In this document: positions 54,919-64,000 of the stretch, in pieces
Layout: each line of letters starts with the position of its first letter
How positions within the stretch are numbered: position 1 is the stretch's first letter
DNA from: Adineta steineri
Taxonomy: Eukaryota; Rotifera; Eurotatoria; Adinetida; Adinetidae
Direction of reading: 5' to 3'
Assembly (NCBI GenBank): GCA_905250115.1
Contig: CAJNOI010000007.1
Coordinates: 1,223,566 to 1,287,565 of the forward strand
DNA length: 64,000 nt
Translations under genes and position numbers: made by a program
Notes under the pieces: model-generated
Database searches by the model: none
What the model saw: the letters and a program-made list of their open reading frames with translations, nothing else
What the model was told of the DNA's origin: nothing

Positions 54919-57361
54919 ATATTTCATTTCTGTCTCTCTCTCTTTCTTTCTCTCATTTCTTTGTTTATTCATATTTTTAACAATGCGAACCGACGTTAAT
55001 TTTGTCTTTGTTTGCTATTGATTCTTATTGTTTTTTGTCTTTGTATATAAATATTGTTGTTTTAATGTATCTATCTTCGTCATTATAATACAAAAACAAC
55101 CATAAACCAACTTTTCATTCATATTAATATACAAATCCTAGTCATTGATAAATCAGAAGATGAATGATGATTTATTATTGTTCCTGAATAGTCGGAGGTT
55201 AGAAATTAAATTAATTAATATTAAATGATATGTGTCCTTATTGATAAACATAATCCGAGTCAGGAACTTTCAAGAATTAGCATCAGTAATGAATTGACCT
55301 ATATAGAATATTTTATCCCATTCGTCACCTAGATCTTTAAATCCGATAAATTACTGTAGAAAAAAAAAGCTTGAGAATTTTCTTTAAAAATAAGTAACCT
55401 TTTCAGAAAAAAATATTAAATAATATTCTCCCACATTCTTTTTTACATAAATAATTCCTTTGTTGAATATTATGAAAATGATTTATCTTTCGTAAAAAGA
55501 AAATAGTTCGAACAAGATTTATCTCTGCATATTACCTTGAAATTCAATCTAACCATTAGACACGAGCTTGATCAAATATAGTCCTTAAGTGTCGAGGGAT
55601 TCTTTTTCCAGACTGAAAGAAAACTAAACACAGAAATAGCGATTCTGATCCCAGAGGATGCCTTGTACTATAGTTGAGAATACAGAAAGTTTTACCCTTG
55701 ATTGTTCGCTTACAATCGTCTCAAATAGAATTGAAAAGCTCACTCCGATAATATTCTAATAGATCTTACATTATTTATTAAGTAAAAAAATTAACAATAC
55801 CTTTAGTTATTAAAAGTAAATATCTCCGTAAAATGATATTTTATTAATAACATTAGAATTCCTATTGTATCTAGATGATTTGATAGAAATGTTTTTGAGT
55901 ATAAAAATTGTATTTGAAAAACTATTTTCTAGTAATTGATAATCGTTTTATCGTGATTTTTTTCCATTCTGTCATCGATCTAACTTCTTCGTTCTAGTAA
56001 ATAATAGCTTTTACATGTCAGATTCTATTGTCTATTTTTATAGCAATTAATGTAATATCCCCTGGGACAGACACTCAGCTTTTATGGGTTAAATATCAAT
56101 AAAAATCTCCTCGCAAAATAAAATTTTGTAAATATTTTATCTTTTCGATCTCATAACTTTCTCGATAATAGAAATTATCGGTTGACGGGAACATTATAAA
56201 TTATTGAAAGTATTTTTTAATAATATTTAATGATTAGAAAAATTTGAACTGTAATAATTTTTCTTGTGTCAAACATAATAAATCATTTTTCTATAAGTAA
56301 ACGCTTTTATTGCATGTCATTTTTTTAATTAAATAGATCTCACATGATCGTTTATTTCAATAGAAAAAAAAAGAATTTATATTTAGTTTTACCTAGAAAA
56401 AAATATAAAAGCTTTGTTCGTTTAAGTGCACTAGTTTTTCCTTCAACATGAAAATTTTATTGTCGAAATCGATAGGTTATATAACAATATTTTCATGTTA
56501 ATAAAGAGTATATCAAAGCCAGTTTAAAACGGAAAGTTATTTTTATATAAGATAAAATTTTGATTAATTTTTCTAAAATGTTTTTGACATATCTGACAAG
56601 TATAAAAATTAGTTTTATTTGCAGAACATGTCAAACAATTATCGAGCAAAACAATTTTACAAATTTTCTCACGTAAAAATCATTTTTTTTAATATATTTC
56701 ACCTCATGTTTTTAAAGACAAATCTATTCAAAAATTCATATTTCCTTCAATAATCACTCAAGATCAATAAATTATTTTTGTTTCTTATCGAAAAAAATTC
56801 ATTCTATTATTTATATTTAAATATTAAAATCTAGTAAATAATGTAATTTTACATCAATACAGAAATTTTGGAGTTTACATCTGTGTCAGTTCTCGCGAAA
56901 ACTGTAATCATCTTGCTCTAATAGATAGTCTGGACTGTGCTCAGTCGACTAGTTATGCTCAAGAAAAACAGCATACAGTTAGAAGCTACACTTTGTGGAA
57001 AAACTTCAAATTTGGAGCTCACTTAATTTGACCTTCCTTAACTTATTTCTCGTAACTAAAACTTTTTAAGAACTAATTATTCTTTTCGGTAAAACCTGTA
57101 CAAAAATATTAATATTGTTTTATAACGTATCACGCGATTTAAATTAGGTAAAAGTTATGTATGTATAAATAAATGAAATGATATTAATACGAAAAAGAAA
57201 TGTTTAATAATTAAACAGAACAAAACAAAAAGTAATTTGTACTGAAATGAAAAAAAAAATCTTCTGATATTTTATTTTTCGACGATAAAATGAAAACGCA
57301 GCCATAGACAAATACATGAACTAAGTTTAGAAGCAAAAAAGAAATATTTATTTAGATCAAA
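54919..57361. other. Convergent intergenic region
   Basis: About 2.4 kb between the 3' ends of arrestin and RSPH3. AT-rich; a ct-rich run just follows the arrestin stop. No gene or element recognised. Confidence 0.45.
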
Positions 57362-59140
57362 TTACTGTTCACCACCAGCATCTTCTTCGGCATTTAATTG
57401 ATCTTCATCACGTTCATCAATAGCTTCATCTAAATAATATCAAATTTATTTCATTTCACAAAAAAATAAACAAACTTACCATTGAGTAAGGCACCAGTAT
57501 GATTTTCTCCTTCTTCATTTGTATGATGTTCTGAATGACCATGATGTTCTCCATGAGCTGATTCTGGTCGATCAGTATTTTGCCCTGAACCTTGTGCAAC
57601 ATCACCTGTTGATGTTCCCATATCAACAGTACCTTCAATGACCTTTTTTAATAATAAAAAAAATAATAATTTTAAATTAATCAAAAATGTTTACTTGTCG
57701 AAGTGTATCAGCTAGTTTTTCATAATCATCAATTCGTTGATTGACAACATCTCGAATAATTGAATCAAGAATAGTTCGACCAAGTACCAATTGATTAACA
57801 TGTGTCAATGTCTTATCTACTAACCATGGCATGAATGATGTTTCAATTTCTATAAGAAAATTAAAAAAAGTCGAAATGTTTGATTTTTTGTTTTTGAAGA
57901 AATACCATGTTCAACAGGATCATAGAAGTATCCATTTTCTCTTAAGTTATTAAATACACTTGGAACAAGATCTTGTAAGTAAGCTTTAGCAAAAGCTCTT
58001 GCAGCAACTTTTTGTGCAACATCTTGTTCAGCTTGAAGTGAATCTTGTGCTTGTCTCATTCGACGATCTTTTTCAGCTCTTAAACGTCTTTCTTGTTCTT
58101 CTAATCGTTGTAATTCAATTAATTCAGCATTACGTAATTCTTCATATTCTCGTTGTTGTTCACGAATTTCTGCTAATTCTTCTTCTTCAGCGACTTCAAT
58201 TAATGCTTGTTCAACTGTTTTACCAACTAAAGTTTCAACAATAGGTTTCACTTCAAGATCAAAATCAAATAACTAAAATAATTAATTTAAAGAAAAAATA
58301 AAATTAATATTAAGGAAAAACAAAATTTACGTCGCCATCTTCAATTTGAGTAGAAACGTCTTTGCCAGTTGATTGTGGAATAAATAGAGGTGATGGTGGT
58401 CGATCAAGAAAAGCATCTGTTTGAACATCAACATCGGCTTCTTCAATTCGATCACTAAAATAAATATTATCGAACCATAGAGACCTTCTTATATAAGATT
58501 GTTCTCTGTAATTTTACATTTATAGTGCATGTAAGTAGGGCAACTTTCATTTCAACTTCTTAGAAAAACTTTTCATTCAAGGTTTATATACAAAGTTTTC
58601 ATTCGATAATTTGTATTGAAGGAGAAAATATAAGGGAATAGATTTACCTGAGTTCTTCAAGGTAAAGCTCTGTTTGAACATCGACATTTCTTCGATCGTG
58701 AACTGGTTCTGGTGTTCTAGTACGAACTTGTTCTCGAGCCTTTCGTCTAGCTATAGCACGTCGTTTAGCTTCTTGTTGACGTTGAACTTCAATTGGATCT
58801 GGTTGAGCATGCTATTAAATATTAAAAACAAAATATACTTTCATTAAATAATAAAACGAAACAATTAAAATAACTTACAGCAGGAAGTGTATGAAGAGCA
58901 TAAGTATTGCCACGTATAACACGACGATCATACATTAAATTTGCATACAAACTGTTCTCATCTCTATATTAATGATAAGTCAAATAGAAATTAATAGGAA
59001 AATTCCAATTGATATTACACTTACTGTGGTTCAACAGGTGCTTGTCGAAATTTTTGTCGCTGTCCTTGTTGTTGAACAGCTTTCGGTTGACTCGCAAATG
59101 TATATGTTGAATTAGGTGGTTTCACACTCATAGCAGCCAT
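57362..59140 (-). CDS. RSPH3: Radial spoke head protein 3
   Basis: Several exons from ATG 59140 (MAAMSVKPPNSTYTFASQPK) to the stop at 57362. Characteristic blocks in order: ENSLYANLMYDRRVIRGNTY with TYALHTLPA, DPIEVQRQQEAKRRAIARRK, VDVQTELYLEELSDRIEEAD, VDVQTDAFLDRPPSPLFIP with PQSTGKDVSTQIEDGDLF, then VKPIVETLVGKTVEQALIEV, the site of the RIIa-binding amphipathic helix, and a long EEEL/RLEEQERR helix. It continues VFNNLRENGYFYDPVEHEIE, and the tail is acidic and His-rich (SAHGEHHGHSEHH). RSP3 dimers form the axis of the radial spoke in motile cilia, anchoring the spoke to the axoneme. Length about 480 residues fits the family. Confidence 0.92.
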
Positions 59141-60152
59141 CTGAGAAGAATAAGTATTAGATATTCTAAACTATGAACAAAAAGTGAAAATGAGTAAATT
59201 ATAAAATTGATGAAGAAACAAAAATCATGTCACTATATAACAATCAAAAAAACAAAATATGTCGTATGAGTGTGTGTATTATGCCCAACAACCATAGTTT
59301 ACAAATGACAAGACATCATCGCCACCATTGTTATAGTGAAGACTCTATTGGAATATTTTTATTTATTCAAATGAAAACAATTGAATTAACAAGAAATTAA
59401 AGATTAAATCGAATTTATATGAATTTTAAATAATTATTGTAAATAAAATTTATTAATTATAGTAGAGACATCTACCGGATAATTTCAACGTTTTTCCCTA
59501 TATATTCCTAGAGGTCTCATAGGAATTTTTTCTTCGTGCACATATCACATGATATCTATACACGTGATCAGCACTAGAAAAATGTTCTATTTATTCAATG
59601 CCAAACATTGAGTTGTTGATTAATAATTACATATATAATCCAGGAAGAGTGACACATAATTTCATGCCTACTGCATAAATACACTTGAAACATAACTCAC
59701 GCATATTTCCGCATACGTTACTTTTTCTTCAATGAAAATAAATGACCATCTGTTACTTTTCTTAGTTTTGAAGATAAAACAGTTGAAATTATAAAATACT
59801 TATTAAGAGAAATGCTTTATTAAATAAATAATGGCACTTTTCTAAATTTATATATATATTGTTTCTGTTCATCATAGAATAAAGATCAATTGCACAACAA
59901 TATCAACAAAAAGAAGAAGAAAGGAAATGTTTCAAAATAGTAAAGATATAGAGAGAGATTCTCATTGAAATAAAGACTACATTTTTTATCAACACAAAAG
60001 ATATCAAAAAATATAAACAACGAGAAAGAAAAAAGAATAGAATGACAAAAACTAACTATTGATTTACAAAATATATCTCAAGCAACCGGGAAAATCGTAT
60101 AATAGAACTTTTAATACAAAAAAAAAATCGAAAAAAGAAAAATAAATGTTAT
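59141..60152. other. Intergenic, upstream of RSPH3
   Basis: No gene seen. Promoter region of RSPH3 and 3' flank of the next minus-strand gene. Confidence 0.4.
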
Positions 60153-62620
60153 TCAAATTGTTATAGTAAACTCAATTGGATAAGGACCAAAAAATGGTTC
60201 ATCAAGTTCGGTCAAAATAACATATGTACGTCTTGCTGGTGGTGGTGGTCGTTCATCTGGTGTATCTAATATAATTTTTTCATTGGAAATTGATGATGGA
60301 TCAGCAAATAATTCAAATGATTCGGAAAGTGCTACCGAATGATCAAGTGGTGCATCTAATATAATTTTTTCATTGGAACTCGTTGAAGGTGCAACAAATA
60401 ATTCATATGATTCTGAAAGTGCTACTGATGTATCTAATATAATTTTTTCATTCGAAATTGCCGAAGGATCAACAAATACTTCAAATGATTCTGAAAGTGC
60501 CGACGAATTATTAACTGATGCTGCAGGAATTATGGGCGATGATGGTGGTGATATTGCTGTATGTGTAACCGTTTCTATAACCTATTTTATATAAATAGAA
60601 ATTTTGAAAATAAATTAACGAAAACATACTTCAGGTAATGGCATTTGTATTTGACTATCAGTTGTTTCATTACATTTATTAATATCAGTTAATATCGATG
60701 AATTTGATATATTAATATATTGATCATCACTAGAAAGATTTAAACTCTTTGTTGTTACTAATATTATGCTAAAAATATCACATTGACCGCTGCCAATGGA
60801 TTTATAATATGAATCGCAGTAAAGAACTAGATGGTATTCGAGTTTCACGCGACTACGAAATGCGATGTGAAGCACGATTTTATGGTTTTCACAACATTAT
60901 ATAGATGATTCATTATCAATTATCAGCTGCACTGTCAGCTGTAAAACAGTTGTTAGAGAAAAATGGCGCCTAACTTTTGCTTTTACTTTTCGTTTTAATT
61001 ATCTCGAAATCGTGTTTTTGTGACGCTTCCTGTAAACGAACTAGACATCCTATTGAAAGTCAAAAAACATGTCATATTAGTTCGATGTCGATATTTTATT
61101 CTTGCGTTTAAATGAGTTGTTTCTGATGTTCTATTGCTGAGATAATTGTGACACAAAATGACCACTTTGAATGCGTATTGCGTACGTCGAGAAAGGAAGA
61201 AAACTCGCGAAGAACTACATAAATGCTTCTGCTATTCGCATCGCATTAAAAACTGATGAATAACTTTGAATTACAAATCACAACAAGATAAAATATATTG
61301 GGTGCAAGGAGCGAATCGAACCGGGTTTGTTCTCGCTTCTTGTCACAATATATAAAATCCTGTTATTTGTAAACTTTATCGATCGTACTCACATTAGACT
61401 AGACTTCCATTATCTTTGTTGTTCAGATGTATTCAGCATAGATTTAAATAGACAATAACCAAGAAAGTCAATTCATTACATATTGTTTACTTCAAAGGAA
61501 TATCTAAACAGTAGATTGAAACGATAAAACTTCTCGAGAAATATCTCACATAACTATTCCGAATATTCACTATGAATGCATTTTTGGGGATTTTTGAATC
61601 ATCCTATGTAATATATCTTAAATCTTAAATAAACTTACAGTTGATGATAATGTTCAATTAAATGTTGAAAAATTTTATGTTCTAAAATAAAAAATAAATA
61701 TATATAATATAAATAAAATGAAATTAAACCTGAATCATCGTTTATAATTGATGTCGAAGATGAATGTTCTTCTGATGCACGTGTAGTAATACATGTTGAA
61801 CAAACACATTTAATTGGTGCTCGACGAATACGAGATGAACGACGAAGTGGTGCAATTATTTTTGATGATGATCTATTAATTAAATGAAATTATATTTTGA
61901 ATAAAAGAATAAATATTTTCGGTTTTTACTTTTTATCTATAAATCGAGGTGTTACCGAATATTTTAAATAAGATAAAAGTTCGTTTATAAAACTTCGACT
62001 ATATCGATTATTTGTATTCCATGTTGAAATACTTCGATTTGATTCATTTAATGATTTACTTAATTGAGAATCATTTTCTATGAAAAATAAAAATTAATTT
62101 TTTTATTGAAATTTTTTTAGTTTTTTACCATCATTAGAAAATGTTTCAGTATCGCTAAAATTTGTCGTAGATACATCATAAATTCCTTGTTCTTTAAGAA
62201 TTTTTTTAACAAATGATACTTTAGAAAATTCAATCATATTCGACCATAAATGTTCAATAAATTGTATAACAATAGATCGATGTTTAAAATAAGGACGAAA
62301 TTGTGGAAAATATTCTCTAAGAAAAAAAAAGATTAATTAATTAAATTTCTAGTCTTTGTTTTTTATAGAATTTTACTTATGAAAAAGATCAAATGCACGT
62401 TCATCTGAAGATTTTTCTGTGTCAATAAATGCTGAATCTTAATAAAAGAAGAAAAAAATTAATATTTATTAATAAGAGAAATACCTTCAGAAGGTTGACG
62501 ACAAAATTTTTTATTATTTCGTCCATTAGAAGATATAATTGAACCTTGATTTTCATTATCTGGACGTACACGTTTAAGTGGATGACGACGAGAGGATTGA
62601 TTATGATGTTTACTAGTCAT
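60153..62620 (-). CDS. Unrecognised Ser-rich, probably nuclear protein with a triple C-terminal repeat
   Basis: Starts MTSKHHNQSSRRHPLKRVRP (62620) and runs through about eight exons to 60153. The N-terminus is basic with a possible nuclear signal; the middle has FDLFHKEYFPQFRPYFKHRS and SIVIQFIEHLWSNMIEFSKV (helical), then PLRRSSRIRRAPIKCVCSTC with a CxCxxC cluster. The exon ending HYHQL joins, in phase, an exon that begins after tattttag at about 60772, so an intron of roughly 870 bases lies between; this join is less certain. The C-terminus has three copies of a unit of about 28 residues, ALSES-F/Y-E-x-F ... SNEKIILD, and ends with PPPPARRTYVILTELDEPFF. No family recognised. Confidence 0.55.
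60260..60510 (-). repeat. Three tandem coding repeats, about 80-90 bp each
   Basis: The units code ALSESFEVFVDPSAISNEKI, ALSESYELFVAPSTSSNEKI and ALSESFELFADPSSISNEKI, each followed by ILD. Spacers differ in length, so it is a protein-level repeat with imperfect DNA copies. Confidence 0.8.
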
Positions 62621-62958
62621 GCTTATTATGATTTAAAATATACAAATGACTATGACATGAAGATTTTATTCGTTTTCTCTTTCTTCTTTACACACAATTC
62701 ATCCACATGTGTATAAACAAATTGTTTTTATCCCTGGATTAATAGACAGAAATCATCTTTCTATTATAAGTGCATTATCTTTCAAAGATATATCTGATCA
62801 CATACAAAAGAATAACACATTGAACAGTAAAATATTATTTTTTAATTACAAAGCATTCTGATTACATCCTGTAAACATTATTTTGGAACGGATTAGACGT
62901 ATTAAAAGATTATAGAGTAAAAAAACTATATATAGAATTTTCACTGTAAAGTTATTTT
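62621..62958. other. Short intergenic spacer
   Basis: Between the GPCR stop and the next gene's start, both on the minus strand. Nothing distinctive is seen. Confidence 0.4.
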
Positions 62959-63900
62959 CTAGCGTTTCGTCATCGCCATTGTTGGTTCAACCGTAGGTTG
63001 TCTTTGTCTTAAGCAAATTAAATTTTTTAATTCTTTTCGAAAGATTTTTCCAGTCAGTGTAAATAAATAAAATGATGTTGATGTATTCATCAAAGCTAAT
63101 AAAACAACAAAAGTAGCAAAGAAACTTTCGATTAATTTCGATTGTTGACTTTTCATTTGATTCAATGTGATTTCTGAATAAAGCTTTTGAATTGATATTG
63201 GTAGTGTAAGTATGGCTGTACTAATAACTTGAATAAGAAGCATCGTGGTTAACTGTCGATCTTTAACACTTGTCTGTGGTCGTAAATGTCCAGTAGTACG
63301 AACATTTCGAATTGTCAACCAACCAAATATAAACATTAATATTGGTGGTAATAAACTAAAAGTTATAAGTAAATTATAATCATTCCATCCATTACAAAAT
63401 CCTGATGCTGGATAACAATTAGCTGCTTGAATAGTACCATCGAAACAAAAATTCATTTGAAAATAAACAAGAAAAACAAGAATTGATATGATTAAAACAA
63501 TACGACGAGCTACTTTCACTTGACTAAATGATCGTATATGAACAGTTGCAGCACTTGATGCATAACGATCAGCACATGCACCAACTATAAACCATGCTGA
63601 AGAAGCTAAGCCAATATAAGTTAAAAATGTTTTTATTTTACAATATAAACCCATTTGAGATGCTGGAGGTTGAATATTAAATGTACCTAATAAACGTGTT
63701 AAACATCCAAAGTATATTGCAAAAAAGTTTGCAATACTTGATGCAAGAAAATAGATCGAACAAGAATTGCGACTAAGTTTTCGACGTGTAAATATTAAAC
63801 AATTAAGAATATTACCAATTGTACCAATTATGATTGTTGTTAAAGGCATATAACGAAGAAGTTGTCCTTGAACTATTTGAATTTCAGTTTGTGCACTCAT
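62959..63900 (-). CDS. Rhodopsin-like GPCR, neuropeptide-receptor-like
   Basis: Single exon, 313 residues, ATG at 63900. Seven hydrophobic spans are visible. TM1 is TTIIIGTIGNILNCLIFTRR with the conserved GN. TM3 (FIVGACADRYASSA) ends in an intact DRY. The third intracellular loop is short (RNVRTTGHLRPQTSVKDRQL). TM7 reads LALMNTSTSFYLFTLTGKIF, in which the NPxxY motif is replaced by N-x5-Y, and FRKELKNL follows as helix 8. Two cysteines (CKIKTF before TM3 and CYPASGFC in loop 2) can form the usual disulfide. It resembles the large, intronless FMRFamide-like receptor expansions of rotifers. Ligand unknown. Confidence 0.85.
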   Translation of the reverse strand: MSAQTEIQIVQGQLLRYMPLTTIIIGTIGNILNCLIFTRRKLSRNSCSIYFLASSIANFFAIYFGCLTRLLGTFNIQPPASQMGLYCKIKTFLTYIGLASSAWFIVGACADRYASSAATVHIRSFSQVKVARRIVLIISILVFLVYFQMNFCFDGTIQAANCYPASGFCNGWNDYNLLITFSLLPPILMFIFGWLTIRNVRTTGHLRPQTSVKDRQLTTMLLIQVISTAILTLPISIQKLYSEITLNQMKSQQSKLIESFFATFVVLLALMNTSTSFYLFTLTGKIFRKELKNLICLRQRQPTVEPTMAMTKR

Positions 63901-64000
63901 ATTTATACAAAGATAATGTTAAAGTTAGAAAAGTGAAATTATGATATATATATATAATATGAATGGTTGCTTTAAGAAAATATAATTAACAAATGTATTA
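63901..64000. other. Upstream of GPCR, window end
   Basis: AT-rich; a (TA)n run at 63945-63957 could act as a TATA region for the GPCR. Too short to say more. Confidence 0.3.

Noticed and set aside
60373-60594. Plus-strand open frame with repeats (SATDVSNIIFSFE...)
   Set aside because: It is the antisense reading of the three coding repeats; the minus-strand frame joins neighbouring exons with proper splice sites.
61290-61345. tRNA-like fragment on the minus strand (cccggttcgattcgctcctt)
   Set aside because: It has a B-box-like core, but the T-stem does not pair and no D- or anticodon arm is found upstream, so it is not a supportable tRNA.
1-64000. CRISPR arrays, bacterial operons, phage-like modules
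   Set aside because: No regularly spaced identical repeats and no prokaryotic gene clusters; introns and animal genes throughout.

Overview
This is a very AT-rich eukaryotic window that fits a bdelloid rotifer (Adineta/Rotaria type). The evidence is animal genes (beta-arrestin, auxilin, augmin HAUS5, radial spoke protein 3, WAC, BCKDH-E2, a pentameric ligand-gated channel, a rhodopsin-like GPCR), mostly short introns of about 50 bases, an FG-GAP repeat protein, an intron-containing gene of bacterial type (ADP-glucose pyrophosphorylase), and a large palindrome. The species is inferred; no rRNA or mitochondrial marker is present. I recognised no retrovirus-like, Polinton-like or toxin fossils.

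Layout. 1-2434: 3' part of an FG-GAP repeat gene with two frame breaks. About 2645-17877: an imperfect palindrome. Its arms (about 2645-6635 and 13499-17877) each carry one copy of a small zinc-finger gene, facing outward. The right copy looks intact and holds a tRNA-like sequence in its third intron; the left copy is broken by a hairpin insertion. The 6.9 kb spacer holds a decayed AAA+ gene that resembles RNF213. 20.2-21.6 kb: an unrecognised secreted protein. 22-23.7 kb: GlgC-like enzyme of bacterial type. 24.2-27.5 kb: membrane-anchored glutaredoxin, a small membrane protein and two unrecognised genes. 27.9-34.2 kb: auxilin and mitochondrial BCKDH-E2 (minus strand). 35.4-40.7 kb: HAUS5 and WAC (plus strand). 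40.9-42.3 kb: secreted chitin-binding/EGF protein with a clear TATA box. 45.3-48.8 kb: ligand-gated channel with an antisense four-TM gene inside its first coding intron. 51-54.9 kb: beta-arrestin with two alternative 73-nt exons. 57.4-63.9 kb: RSPH3, an unrecognised nuclear-like protein and a GPCR, all minus strand.

The genes do not form a pathway or operon; this is ordinary animal gene order. Non-autonomous DNA transposons are visible in introns: a hAT-type element in the E2 gene and a nested pair in HAUS5. Short GT-rich hairpins resembling the bdelloid telomere repeat occur at several places. The most interesting items are the mutually exclusive arrestin exons, the palindrome whose coding exons look more diverged than its non-coding DNA, the intron-bearing bacterial-type GlgC, and telomere-like DNA inside mobile hairpins.
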